From contig CAMWFQ010000007.1 of assembly GCA_947173495.1 (NCBI GenBank), positions 1 to 64,000 on the forward strand: a stretch of 64,000 nt of DNA, read 5' to 3'. Of the stretch, positions 7,195 to 15,530 are shown piece by piece. The translations under genes were made by a program, and so were the position numbers. A model generated the notes under the pieces. The model had not been told where the DNA came from and made no database searches. It saw only the letters and a list, made by a program, of their open reading frames with translations. Position 1 is the stretch's first letter; every line of letters begins with the position of its first letter. Source of the stretch: an uncultured Lachnospiraceae bacterium (lineage in GTDB: Bacteria; Bacillota; Clostridia; Lachnospirales; Lachnospiraceae).

Positions 7195-8523
7195 TTACAG
7201 AATCACGCAGGCCAGTCCGTAGGCTACTGCAGCATCCACTACCGCCATAACCAGAGAAGGAAGCAGGTAACTGGTATTTACCACATACTTTCCGATCTTT
7301 GTAGTTCCCGCACTGTCAAATGCGATAGCGGCAAGGGCTTCGGAAGCGGTAGGAAGCAGGAAATGAGAACCTACCAGAACCCATCCGGCAATCAGTATGG
7401 GGGTATTGATGCCCAGGGCAATCCCGAGAGGCACAACAATAGCGGTTGTGGAAGCCTGAGAGGTTGTAATGTTAGCCACCAGATAACAGGCGATAATGAA
7501 AATCCAGGGATACTGGTTGGTAAAGCCGGATACCACTTCTGTCAGGAAAGCGGACTGTGAGCCGATGAAAATATTAACCATCCAGCACAGGCCGATTACC
7601 ATAACGCAGGCAAAAACACCTGACTTAAATACCTGAGTGTCCAGAACCGCATCGGGCTTTTTGTCCTTCATGATCAGACAGATCACCGTGGCGATTAGCA
7701 ACATGAAAATCTGAATAATATCGGTCATTCCCATCTGACTTCCGCTTTCCAGCATGGGCCGCAGAGCAGGAACCGCCCCCAGAACAACGATACAGAGCAT
7801 ACCAACCAGGAAGATCACAACAGAGAGCTTTGCTTCTTTGCTGAATCTTGAGAAATCTACCGTTTTTTCCTCATGCTTCTCAGAGAGCACCAGAGTTCCT
7901 TCCGCCACACGGCGCTGGAATTCAGGATCGTCCACCAGCTCTTTGCCCTTCTTAAGCATGATTACACCGGACATAATGGAACCGCACAGAGTGGCGGGAA
8001 TGGCAATCAGCAAAAGCTGTACCAGGCTGACGCCTGCAGACTCTTCCATGAAAGCGATCATTGCCGCCATCGCCGCTGCCAGCGGAGTGGCGCACACCGC
8101 ATTCTGACAGGAAACAATGGACGCCGCAATGGGACGCTCGGGACGGATCTTGTTTTCAATGGCGATCTCATTGATAATGGGAAGGATACTCCATACAATA
8201 TGGCCGGTACCTGTACAGAAAACAAAGATCCAGGTGATCAATGGTGCAAGAACGGTTACAGACTTCGGATATTTCCGAAGCAGCTTTTCGGCCACAGCCA
8301 CCAGAAAATCCACTCCTCCAATGGCCTGCATGGCGCCGCCCGCAATCACCACACACAGAATGATTCTCAGAACCGTAAGGGGCGGATCGGACATCTGCGC
8401 CTTAAACACAAATGTGAAAATAAAAGCGCCCACACCGCCGGCCAGCGTCAGGAAAAAGCCTCCCCTCCTGAGCCCCCAGAAGATCAGCAGCAACATCACT
8501 GCCAGTTCAATCCAAAACAACAT
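7195..8523 (-). CDS. Dcu-type anaerobic C4-dicarboxylate transporter family protein
   Basis: A 442-residue membrane protein with about ten to twelve hydrophobic segments. The layout FWIELAVMLLLIFWGLRRGG, LQ/MQAIGGVDFLVAVAEKLLRKYPK, FCTGTGHIVWSILPIINEIAI, NKIRPERPIAAS and the C-terminal LLPTASEALAAI closely follow DcuA/DcuB. Dcu proteins exchange or import aspartate, fumarate and malate. In Salmonella the fructose-asparagine transporter FraA has, as I recall, been placed in the Dcu group, so a glycated acidic amino acid is a plausible substrate here. It lies between the racemase (26 bp) and epimerase copy 2. The N terminus is hydrophobic with no separate signal peptide. Confidence 0.85.
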   Translation of the reverse strand: MLFWIELAVMLLLIFWGLRRGGFFLTLAGGVGAFIFTFVFKAQMSDPPLTVLRIILCVVIAGGAMQAIGGVDFLVAVAEKLLRKYPKSVTVLAPLITWIFVFCTGTGHIVWSILPIINEIAIENKIRPERPIAASIVSCQNAVCATPLAAAMAAMIAFMEESAGVSLVQLLLIAIPATLCGSIMSGVIMLKKGKELVDDPEFQRRVAEGTLVLSEKHEEKTVDFSRFSKEAKLSVVIFLVGMLCIVVLGAVPALRPMLESGSQMGMTDIIQIFMLLIATVICLIMKDKKPDAVLDTQVFKSGVFACVMVIGLCWMVNIFIGSQSAFLTEVVSGFTNQYPWIFIIACYLVANITTSQASTTAIVVPLGIALGINTPILIAGWVLVGSHFLLPTASEALAAIAFDSAGTTKIGKYVVNTSYLLPSLVMAVVDAAVAYGLACVIL

Positions 8524-8549
8524 AACTCATACCTCCTCTGTATACAATT

Positions 8550-9254
8550 TTATATTTTTCTGACAAGCGCGCCTCCAGCATAAGAGATAGCAGCTCTGGC
8601 CAGTATCTCAGCGGGGTCCGCCAGAGGACATCCCTCCAAAACAATCCCCTTTAATGCAATGGGCAGCTCCGTACATCCCAGAATGACGGCCTGCGCGCCT
8701 TGTGTCCGTAAATGGTTGAGAATTGCAGAGACCGGAATGCCGGTAATATCAGGCCGTCCGGCCTTGACCCTTTCATAGATGATCCGCATCACCTGTCTCT
8801 GTTCTTCCTCTGACGGATATACCGTCCTGATTCCCTGCTCTCCCAGCACTTTTTCATAAACGCCGGATTGTATCGTTCCATCTGTAGCTAGGACGCCTGC
8901 GCAGGAAATCTGCTTCTTTTTCAGACAGAGCGCTGTCTCTCCCGGCATGTGCAGCATCGGCACATCCAGGTACGAACAAAGCTCTTCATAAAAATAGTGA
9001 GCGGTATTGCAGGGCATAAGCAGTATCTGAGCCCCCATCTCCTCCAGCCTGAGCGCGCTCCTGATCATTTCAGGCAGCGGATCTTCCCCGCCGCCCAGGA
9101 TCGCTGCTGTCCGGTCGGGTATATTCGTGTTACAATCTATACAGACATGAATATGCTCCTGATCACGGGAAGCTCTTGTATTTGCGACAATCTTATTTGC
9201 CAGATCGTATGTTGCAAGAGGCCCCATACCGCCTACAATTCCAACGATTTTCAT
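8550..9254 (-). CDS. Aspartate/glutamate racemase family protein
   Basis: A 234-residue cofactor-independent racemase-fold protein. The two catalytic cysteines appear in LLMPCNTAH (about residue 81) and VILGCTELP (about residue 193), and the N terminus has the typical KIVGIVGGMGPLATYD. Such enzymes racemise aspartate or glutamate, sometimes with broad specificity. The start overlaps the upstream PfkB kinase stop as ATGA, so they are translationally coupled. Its place beside a deglycase and kinase suggests it processes the amino acid released from a glycated substrate, or a D-amino acid moiety. That is inference, but this linkage is the strongest clue to the substrate. Confidence 0.87.
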   Translation of the reverse strand: MKIVGIVGGMGPLATYDLANKIVANTRASRDQEHIHVCIDCNTNIPDRTAAILGGGEDPLPEMIRSALRLEEMGAQILLMPCNTAHYFYEELCSYLDVPMLHMPGETALCLKKKQISCAGVLATDGTIQSGVYEKVLGEQGIRTVYPSEEEQRQVMRIIYERVKAGRPDITGIPVSAILNHLRTQGAQAVILGCTELPIALKGIVLEGCPLADPAEILARAAISYAGGALVRKI

Positions 9255-10162
9255 AACCTGCCGGATTGCTTTCTGTTATCAATAATCCGCCCCTGCAGAG
9301 GGACGCCGTATCCGAAAGCCCCTTCCTCACAGCACACCTCTGCTGCAAAGGCCGCGCCGGCTTTCATTGCCTCTACCAGCACACCTGACAGATCCACACT
9401 GCCATCCAGACTGATCTGCCCCGAAACGCTGCGCTTGAGCACATAGGCCAGGAAAGTGGCAAAATAAGAATCGCCGGCTCCCATGGTGTCGATCACATTT
9501 TCCGCCTTTACCGCTTTGGCGTAATAGTATATTCCCCTGTAAAGCAGCCAGGATCCCTCTTCCCCGATGGTCCCCAGCACAATGGGAACGCCCAGATCAG
9601 CCGCCTTTTTCATTTCCGCCTCCCGGGTTTTGTCATCCAGATGAGCGCAACTCATCAGTGCGATCTGAATATGGGGACAGATCTGTTTCAGATACTCGTC
9701 CGTCCAGCGGAGGGAAAAGTCAAAGGCTACCGGCACGCCGCAGGATGCCACGGCAGAGAGCTCCTCTTCTATGTATGCATTTAAGTTTGTATAAACCAGA
9801 TCAAAGCCTTTGATATAGGCAAAGTCTTCCTCCGTAAAGGAATAGGGATGCTCTTTGGCTACACCGCCCTTATTGGAACCGATAAACACCCTGTCCGCCC
9901 CATCCAGCGTAATACAGGCAAAGCCGTTCTCCCCTTCATAGTAACGGCAATGACTGGTATCCACCTGCAGCTTCTGAAGCGTCCCTCTGACACAGTCAGC
10001 CGCCTCATCAGATCCGAACTTCCCGAGAAATGCCGCCTGGACACCGTTCCGCTGGGCATAGACACAGGTGTTTACACATTGCCCGCCCGGATACATTTTG
10101 CTTCGGGAAAGATATTTATCGCATACATTATCCCCAATCGCCAGTATTTTTGCTTTTCTCAT
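9251..10162 (-). CDS. PfkB family fructosamine-type kinase (FrlD/FraD-like), first copy
   Basis: A 303-residue ribokinase-fold kinase. It starts AKILAIGDNVCDKYL with the family's sugar-binding YPGGQCVNTCVYAQRNG and ends with the catalytic ENVIDTMGAGDSYFATFLAYVL. FrlD and FraD phosphorylate fructoselysine or fructose-aspartate at the C6 hydroxyl, making the substrate for the SIS deglycase. Here it follows that deglycase and is coupled to the racemase by a 4-bp overlap. The start codon at 10162 lies after GAGGG at the end of dispersed repeat copy B. Differs clearly from the second kinase at 3048-3848, so the two probably have different substrates. Confidence 0.88.
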   Translation of the reverse strand: MRKAKILAIGDNVCDKYLSRSKMYPGGQCVNTCVYAQRNGVQAAFLGKFGSDEAADCVRGTLQKLQVDTSHCRYYEGENGFACITLDGADRVFIGSNKGGVAKEHPYSFTEEDFAYIKGFDLVYTNLNAYIEEELSAVASCGVPVAFDFSLRWTDEYLKQICPHIQIALMSCAHLDDKTREAEMKKAADLGVPIVLGTIGEEGSWLLYRGIYYYAKAVKAENVIDTMGAGDSYFATFLAYVLKRSVSGQISLDGSVDLSGVLVEAMKAGAAFAAEVCCEEGAFGYGVPLQGRIIDNRKQSGRL

Positions 10163-10167
10163 GTCTT

Positions 10168-10277
10168 ACCCTCATTTCTGCGCTGCTTTGTTGCGCAAAG
10201 CCCTGAATGGCTTAACAAGTTTGTGGATGCAGCGCAGACACAAACTTGCAGAGGAAAGATTTGAAAAATCTTTCACT
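10168..10277 (-). repeat. Dispersed structured repeat, copy B
   Basis: About 110 bp between the deglycase and kinase genes. It carries the same modules as copy A in the same orientation: an AT-rich inverted repeat (GAAAGATTTTTCAAATCTTTC), TTTGTGTCTGCGC, AAGCCATTCAGGGCTTT and CAACAAAGCAGCGCAGAAATG. The AT palindrome sequence differs from copies A and D but still pairs, which looks compensatory. Confidence 0.85.
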
Positions 10278-10296
10278 CTTACCCCTTCCTTCTTCA

Positions 10297-11307
10297 TTAA
10301 TACGGAACCTTCCACATATAACGCCGTGTGGCAAGCGGATGCCTGCGCGCATTGGCAAGCGCATGGTTATAAATGGGATACACGTTGTTGAACAGGGAAT
10401 GATTGAAGTAATCCACTACGGAAGCCTTGATCACAGACAATCCCAGTTCTTTGGCATCCAGCACTTCCACTCTCTTCGCATAGGTTCTTAAGAAAGCAAG
10501 CGCTCTCTCATCCAGCGCTCTTGTACTGCCCTCTCCGATCTGGATCACAAAAGGACTGCTGTGGTCCGTCACTTCAAAAGGACCGTGGAAGAATTCGCCG
10601 GTATGGATACAGCCGGAATGAATCCACTGCATTTCCATAAAGATACAGATGCTTTCCATATAGGCCGCTCCGTATCCGGCTCCGCTCCCCATGGTATAAA
10701 TGAAGCTGTCATCCTTATACTCCTCGGCAAATGCAAGCGCACGTTCACCCACCTGTGCTCTTGCCCTGCGGATCACATCTGTAATGAGGGTAAGTCCTTC
10801 CTGGAGATCGTCATAATTTGCATAGCCTTCTGTCTGATTGACTACCTCTGCCGCGATCATCACTGCACACAGGGTTTTCTCACCGGCGTAGTCGATCTTA
10901 CCTTCCAGATGATCCGGGCTTGCGTCAAATTCGTACTGTACCACATAGTCTGCACAGGGAATAATTTCAGACTCTGAAAGCCAGGTCAGTACAATAACCG
11001 CTGCACCCTTTTCTTTTCCCAGCTTTGCCGCCGCAATCGTCTCAGGCGTATTTCCCTTGTGGCAGGACAAGCAGATGATGGAATTTTCACCAAAATCCTC
11101 AGGTGTATTATGTACAAATTCATTGCTGCTGATTAAAGCGCTGCGAATCGTTGTACATTCCTTTTCCATAAATATCTTTGCGGGAATCAGCGCACCGTAA
11201 GAACCGCCGCATCCTACAAAATAAAGGGATTTCACTCCACCCTTTTCCTGCTTTCGGGCAATGATCTCTCTGACGATCTCTTTGATCTGATCTGCCTGTT
11301 TTACCAT
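10297..11307 (-). CDS. SIS-domain fructosamine-6-phosphate deglycase (FrlB/FraB-like)
   Basis: A 336-residue protein with two sugar-isomerase (SIS) domains. The first has YFVGCGGSYGALIPAKIF and LSCHKGNTPETIAAAKLG; the second has YTMGSGAGYGAAYMESICIFMEMQWIHSGCIHTGEFFHGPFE, where Glu and His of the HTGEFFHG region match the catalytic area known in FraB. The family splits fructosamine 6-phosphate into glucose 6-phosphate and the free amino acid. It is the first gene of the minus operon, behind a strong promoter (11369-11397), with AGGAGG before the start. Whether the substrate is fructoselysine, fructose-aspartate or another is unresolved. Confidence 0.88.
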   Translation of the reverse strand: MVKQADQIKEIVREIIARKQEKGGVKSLYFVGCGGSYGALIPAKIFMEKECTTIRSALISSNEFVHNTPEDFGENSIICLSCHKGNTPETIAAAKLGKEKGAAVIVLTWLSESEIIPCADYVVQYEFDASPDHLEGKIDYAGEKTLCAVMIAAEVVNQTEGYANYDDLQEGLTLITDVIRRARAQVGERALAFAEEYKDDSFIYTMGSGAGYGAAYMESICIFMEMQWIHSGCIHTGEFFHGPFEVTDHSSPFVIQIGEGSTRALDERALAFLRTYAKRVEVLDAKELGLSVIKASVVDYFNHSLFNNVYPIYNHALANARRHPLATRRYMWKVPY

Positions 11308-11368
11308 CTCCTGATTACCTCCTTTGGTTTTTACTCGTATTGTTTTGTATTAATTTGTTCTGAAATGT

Positions 11369-11397
11369 ATTTTATTGTAAATGATACAATATGTCAA
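11369..11397 (-). promoter_or_regulatory. Promoter of the ten-gene minus operon
   Basis: On the minus strand TTGACA (11397-11392), a 17-base spacer and TAAAAT (11374-11369) form a near-consensus sigma-A promoter about 60 bp upstream of the deglycase start. The -10 region overlaps ATGTATTT, a half-site like those at the GntR gene. Confidence 0.7.
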
Positions 11398-11497
11398 CGT
11401 ATATTTCCTTGTTTTTTATGATTTATTTAATTTTTATAAATTTTATCTGTATTTTTTGTACAAATTTGTTAATTTTTTAGTTTTGTCATGTTCTTTC

Positions 11498-11527
11498 TTG
11501 ACATCATATTTTTTATCGTGTTATGTT
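11498..11527 (+). promoter_or_regulatory. Candidate promoter of the BtpA/FGGY/HAD operon
   Basis: TTGACA at 11498-11503 and TATGTT at 11522-11527 are separated by 18 bases. A better -10 word, TATAAT at 11533-11538, lies a few bases further and may be used instead. It faces away from the minus promoter across an AT-rich 285-bp intergenic region. Confidence 0.5.
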
Positions 11528-11532
11528 ATTAG

Positions 11533-11552
11533 TATAATACATTTTAATACAT
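11533..11552. promoter_or_regulatory. Candidate GntR-family operator half-sites
   Basis: TATAATACAT at 11533-11542 is the exact reverse complement of the ATGTATTATA 10-mer at the GntR gene's own promoter (14717-14726). A second AATACAT follows 10 bp later (11546-11552), about one helical turn. Together they suggest control of this divergent region by the linked GntR regulator. Confidence 0.45.
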
Positions 11553-11592
11553 ATTAACATCATCGCTTTCAGGCAAAAGGAGGAATCTTATC

Positions 11593-12438
11593 ATGTGGAC
11601 ACAGGAACTTTTTGGGGTGGAAAAACCCATCATTGCTCTGCTTCATCTGGACGCGCTTCCGGGAGATCCCGGATACTGCGGGGATATGGACATCGTACTG
11701 GCACACGCCCGGGAGGATCTTCTTGCCCTCCAGGAGGGAGGTGCAGATGGGATTTTGTTTGCCAATGAATTCAGCAAGCCTTATCAGGTCAAAGCGGATA
11801 TTGCCGTCATCTCAGCCATGGCTTACATCATCGGAAGTCTGAAGCCGCTGATCCGGATACCCTTCGGCGTCAACATTGTCAAAAACCCGCTCCCCACCAT
11901 TGAGCTTGCTGCGGCCACCGGCGCAAGCTTTGTGCGGAACAGCTTTTCCGGCGCTTATATGGGCGAATACGGACTCTTCGTTTCCGGCAGCGGCGAAGCC
12001 GTGCGCCGGCGCGCAGCTCTGGGTATTCCGGAGGTTAAGCTTCTTTTTAAAGTAAATGCCGAAGCAGACGCTTATCTGGCCGAACGCAATATTCAGATGG
12101 TAGCCAGATCTATTATGGCAGGCGGATATGCGGACGGTCTCTGCGTCTCCGGCCCCGCTGCCGGCAGCGAACCGGATACCTCTCTTCTGGAACAGGTTTA
12201 TCAGGTGGCAAAGCCCAAGGGTGTCCCCGTATTCTGCAATACCGGCTGCAATCACCAAAATGTCCGTGAAAAGCTTCCGTGCTGTGATGCCGTCTGCATG
12301 GGCACCGCTTTCAAGGATCCCGAAAGCGGGCGGGTAGATCAGGCGCTGGTTGCCGGTTTTATGGATATTGTCAGACAGATACGTGCACTTGACACTGACA
12401 GCCCCGGCTCTCCCGAGGCGGAACGGAGCCCGTCATGA
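11593..12438 (+). CDS. BtpA/SgcQ family protein
   Basis: A 281-residue TIM-barrel-type protein. It opens with IIALLHLDALPGDPGY and continues with HAREDLLALQEGGADGILFANEFSKPY, PFGVNIVKNP, FVRNSFSGAYMGEYG and CNTGCNHQNVREKLPCCDAVCMGTAFK, all typical of BtpA/SgcQ. BtpA was first tied to photosystem I stability in cyanobacteria, but in anaerobes the family sits in sugar-catabolic loci and its enzyme role is unclear. It is the first gene of the plus-strand operon, with AGGAGG before the start, and overlaps the FGGY kinase by 4 bp. It may be an aldolase- or epimerase-like enzyme, but there is no direct proof. Confidence 0.88.
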   Translation: MWTQELFGVEKPIIALLHLDALPGDPGYCGDMDIVLAHAREDLLALQEGGADGILFANEFSKPYQVKADIAVISAMAYIIGSLKPLIRIPFGVNIVKNPLPTIELAAATGASFVRNSFSGAYMGEYGLFVSGSGEAVRRRAALGIPEVKLLFKVNAEADAYLAERNIQMVARSIMAGGYADGLCVSGPAAGSEPDTSLLEQVYQVAKPKGVPVFCNTGCNHQNVREKLPCCDAVCMGTAFKDPESGRVDQALVAGFMDIVRQIRALDTDSPGSPEAERSPS

Positions 12439-14000
12439 AAGAGAAAGAATATTTTCTGGGTATTGATATAGGAACATTTGCATCCCGGGGAATGCTCATC
12501 GATGAAACCTTTCAGGTGGTGGCTGATGCATCCGTTCCCCACACCATGGAAAATCCCCGGCCCGGATGGTTTGAGCAGGATGCCATGGACATCTGGTGGC
12601 ATGATTTCTGTCTCCTTTCCCATATGCTCATAGAGCAAAGCGGCGTAATGCCTTCCCGGATCGCCTGTGTGGGAGCCAGCGCTCTGGGCACGGACTGTCT
12701 TCCTGTTGACGAATGCTGTACTCCTCTCCGCCCTGCCATCCTTTACGGGATAGACGCCCGGGCTGAGAAGGAGGCCGAATGGCTTACCTCTTATTACGGG
12801 AAAGAGAGGGTGCAGGCACTCTTTGGCCACCCCATCTGCTCCGGGGACACCGCCACGAAAATTCTCTGGCTCAAAAACCACGAACCGGAGGTTTATGCCC
12901 GAACCTATAAGTTCCTGACCGGCAGCTCCTTCCTGGCTGCCCGTCTGACCGGGAACTATGTGATCGACCAGTTTCTGGCCAAGGGATCCTTCCGCCCTCT
13001 TTACCGCACCGACGGGCAGATCAATGAGGAGGAATGTTCTCTGTACTGCCGCCCTGACCAGATAGCCGAAACTGCGCTCTCCACTGCCGTGATCGGAACC
13101 GTTACCCGAAAAGCCGCCTCAGAAAGCGGCCTTCTGGAGGGAACCCCTGTCATTGCGGGCACCGGGGATTCTACGGCGGAAGCAATCAGCGCAGGACTGA
13201 CAGAGGCCGGTACGGTGTTTTTCCAGTACGGCTCTTCCATGTATTATTACTACTGCACGGACAAACTGATCTCCAGCTATACCTCCCCCAACGGAAACGG
13301 ATCCTTAAACGGCGGAAAAATTTTTACCGTTCCCGGCACTTTTTGTCTGGGTGACGGCACCAATGCCGCAGGAACGCTGACCCGCTGGGTGCGGGATCTT
13401 TTTTACCAAAAGGAGCTGGCGGAACAAAATCTGGGCGGAGAAAACGCCTACAGCGTCATGGCCCGTGAAGCCGCCTCCCTATCACCCGGCTGCGACGGGC
13501 TTTTAATGCTTCCCTATATTTACGGTGAACGAAGCCCTCTCCAGGATCCTAAGGCATCCGGTATGCTCTTCGGCCTGAAAGGCTCACACACCAGGGCCCA
13601 TATCAACCGGGCAGCCTTGGAAGCCGTCGGCTTCTACACCTACCAGCATCTGCTTCTGTTCGAAGAGCTTGGAAGCCGTCCTTTTCGGCTGATCACTGCC
13701 GGAGGCGGCACCAGGAACGAGACCTGGATGCAGATCATTGCGGATATGGCCGGCATGGAGGTTCATATTCCGGAGCCTTTCCAGTGCTCTGCCTATGGAG
13801 ATGCCATGCTGGCGGCGGTAGGCGCCGGAAGGCTCAGCGGCTTTTCCGGTCTTTCCAGAGCGCTGCCTGTGGGGAAAATTCTTCGTCCTGACATGGCAAA
13901 CCATGCCTTTTATAAAAAGCGTTACCCTCTTTTCAGGGATCTGTATCTGGATAATCGAAACAAAATGTATTGCCTGTACGACGAAAAACCGGGAAAGTGA
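12435..14000 (+). CDS. FGGY family carbohydrate kinase
   Basis: A 521-residue xylulokinase/ribulokinase-type kinase. The N-terminal FLGIDIGTFASRGMLID is the phosphate-binding loop, GASALGTDCLPVD and the GYD/IYGID-like LYGIDARAEKEAEW lie in the substrate domain, and GTGDSTAEAISAG with ITAGGGTRNETWMQIIADM marks the ATP-binding C-terminal domain. FGGY enzymes phosphorylate ketoses, polyols or related sugars; the sugar here is not known. It overlaps BtpA (ATGA) and is followed by a HAD phosphatase 11 bp later. A kinase paired with BtpA and HAD suggests a second pathway, or a phosphorylated intermediate shared with the opposing operon. Inference. Confidence 0.9.
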   Translation: MKEKEYFLGIDIGTFASRGMLIDETFQVVADASVPHTMENPRPGWFEQDAMDIWWHDFCLLSHMLIEQSGVMPSRIACVGASALGTDCLPVDECCTPLRPAILYGIDARAEKEAEWLTSYYGKERVQALFGHPICSGDTATKILWLKNHEPEVYARTYKFLTGSSFLAARLTGNYVIDQFLAKGSFRPLYRTDGQINEEECSLYCRPDQIAETALSTAVIGTVTRKAASESGLLEGTPVIAGTGDSTAEAISAGLTEAGTVFFQYGSSMYYYYCTDKLISSYTSPNGNGSLNGGKIFTVPGTFCLGDGTNAAGTLTRWVRDLFYQKELAEQNLGGENAYSVMAREAASLSPGCDGLLMLPYIYGERSPLQDPKASGMLFGLKGSHTRAHINRAALEAVGFYTYQHLLLFEELGSRPFRLITAGGGTRNETWMQIIADMAGMEVHIPEPFQCSAYGDAMLAAVGAGRLSGFSGLSRALPVGKILRPDMANHAFYKKRYPLFRDLYLDNRNKMYCLYDEKPGK

Positions 14001-14011
14001 GGGATGATCAT

Positions 14012-14662
14012 ATGGAGCCAAAATGCGTACTGTTTGACTTTGACGGCGTCATTGCCGACACGGAAACCTCAAATGCAGATTATCTGGCCAGGGCCTTAAG
14101 TGTGTACGGAATCCCTCTGACCGAAAAAGACCGTCTGAAGCTGATCGGAAGAAATACCACAGAAGTGCTGCCCGGCCTCTTAGACCGCGCAGCCGTTCCG
14201 GTTACTCCCGAGGAGATCCTGGAGGTTCGCAAAAAGCAGGGCAACACCTACGAAAACAGCCCGCGGCTTAAAACCATGCCCGGGCTGTGCGATTTCCTGT
14301 ATCTGCTCCGAAAAAAGCAGTGCAAAATAGGGCTTGTCACCTCCACAAGCGCCCATCTGATTCTGGCGGCCTTAAACCGGCTTGAGCTGACCTCCTCCTT
14401 CGATGTGATCATCTGCGGCGATATGGTGCAGAACAGAAAGCCGGAACCGGAGGGCTATCAGAAGGCCATGCACATGCTCTCCGTAGAGCCTGCCGACTGC
14501 GTGATCATCGAGGACTCTCCCATCGGCATCCGGGCCGGCCTGCGCGCCGGCGCCACCGTAATCGGCTATACCGGCGCCAGCATAAAGCAGGACATTACAA
14601 AGGCACATTTTACTGTGGAAAGCTTTTCCGACTGCGCCCGCCTGCCCATGTTCAATTCCTGA
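14012..14662 (+). CDS. HAD family hydrolase (beta-phosphoglucomutase-like)
   Basis: A 216-residue HAD protein. Motif I CVLFDFDGVIADTE has both catalytic Asp residues, motif II is GLVTSTS, the Lys is in RKPEPEGY and motif IV is CVIIEDSPIGIRAG. The alpha-helical cap after motif I is like beta-phosphoglucomutase and related sugar phosphatases. Typical activity is dephosphorylation of, or phosphate transfer on, small sugar phosphates. The start at 14012 has GAGGG about 8-9 bases upstream; 14 extra upstream residues lack such support. Third gene of the BtpA operon, and probably acts with the FGGY kinase on the same compound. Confidence 0.9.
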   Translation: MEPKCVLFDFDGVIADTETSNADYLARALSVYGIPLTEKDRLKLIGRNTTEVLPGLLDRAAVPVTPEEILEVRKKQGNTYENSPRLKTMPGLCDFLYLLRKKQCKIGLVTSTSAHLILAALNRLELTSSFDVIICGDMVQNRKPEPEGYQKAMHMLSVEPADCVIIEDSPIGIRAGLRAGATVIGYTGASIKQDITKAHFTVESFSDCARLPMFNS

Positions 14663-14699
14663 CGCAGATGTCAGTTTTCGGGATATGCCAATAATTTGC

Positions 14700-14737
14700 T
14701 TGTTTTGATCATACAAATGTATTATAATATATTACAT
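14700..14737 (+). promoter_or_regulatory. GntR gene promoter with overlapping dyad operator
   Basis: TTGTTT (14700-14705), a 17-base spacer and TATAAT (14723-14728) form a good sigma-A promoter. A 21-bp near-palindrome with arms ATGTA and TTACAT spans 14717-14737 over the -10 box, suggesting autoregulation by the GntR protein. Confidence 0.6.
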
Positions 14738-14790
14738 CAAAAGTAATCATACATCTGTACTGCTCTGTCAGTATGAGAAAGAGGAATCAA

Positions 14791-15507
14791 ATGGCACTGG
14801 ACACAACGATCGCTACCCCGCTGTACAAACAGCTGGAAGAAACGCTGTTGGCGGAAATCGAAAACGGAACCTACAAAGCCGGGATGCAGATCCCCACGGA
14901 GAACGAGCTGAGCGAACATTATCAGGTAAGCCGGGTCACAGTGCGGAAAGCCCTGACCTCGCTGACAGAAGCGGGGTATCTGGAGCGTAAGCCCGGAAAA
15001 GGCACCTTTGTCGCCAATCCGAAGCTGACCCGCTCTATCTCCTCCAACATCCTGGGCTTTACGGAAATCTGCAGAATGATGGATATCGTACCCGGCGCCA
15101 AAACACTGAAAATTGCCCTGGAGGAGCCCACGGACAAGGAAGCGGAGCTTATGCATTTAAAGGAAGGGGACAGCATCATTGTTGTGGAGCGAATCCGCTA
15201 TGCGGACGGCAAACCCATCATGTTAGAGAGCAACAAGTATCCGGAATCCTTCAGCTTTCTTTTCCAGGAGAATTTAAACGATACCTCTCTTTACCAGATA
15301 CTGCGTACCAAGCACGGAATCAGTCTGGATCATACCACCAGAACCATAGACATTGTTTTTTCTACCGCCCAGGAGGCTAAGCTTCTGGAAATCAGCAAAG
15401 GTTATCCTCTGCTCCGTGTCAGCAGCATCATTACCGATGCCGCTTCCTCTTACACAAGCCTGGGCAAGCAGCTTTTTATCGGAGACCGCTACAAAATCAT
15501 CATCTGA
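14791..15507 (+). CDS. GntR family regulator, HutC/UTRA type (FrlR/FraR-like)
   Basis: A 238-residue repressor-type protein. The N-terminal winged helix (PLYKQLEETLLAEIENGTYKAGMQIPTENELSEHYQVSRVTVRKALTSL is the recognisable stretch) is followed by the KPGKGTFV wing and a C-terminal UTRA ligand domain (LKEGDSIIVVERIRYADGKPIMLES). FrlR and FraR of the fructosamine systems are in this subfamily, and UTRA domains bind phosphorylated sugars or amines. The start at 14791 has AGAGGA six bases upstream; an ATG six codons earlier does not. Its own promoter overlaps a dyad and similar half-sites occur in the 11.3-11.6 kb divergent region, so it probably controls both operons and itself. A GH2 gene follows 23 bp later. 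Confidence 0.88.
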   Translation: MALDTTIATPLYKQLEETLLAEIENGTYKAGMQIPTENELSEHYQVSRVTVRKALTSLTEAGYLERKPGKGTFVANPKLTRSISSNILGFTEICRMMDIVPGAKTLKIALEEPTDKEAELMHLKEGDSIIVVERIRYADGKPIMLESNKYPESFSFLFQENLNDTSLYQILRTKHGISLDHTTRTIDIVFSTAQEAKLLEISKGYPLLRVSSIITDAASSYTSLGKQLFIGDRYKIII

Positions 15508-15530
15508 GATGGGAAAAAGGGAACCATTCT

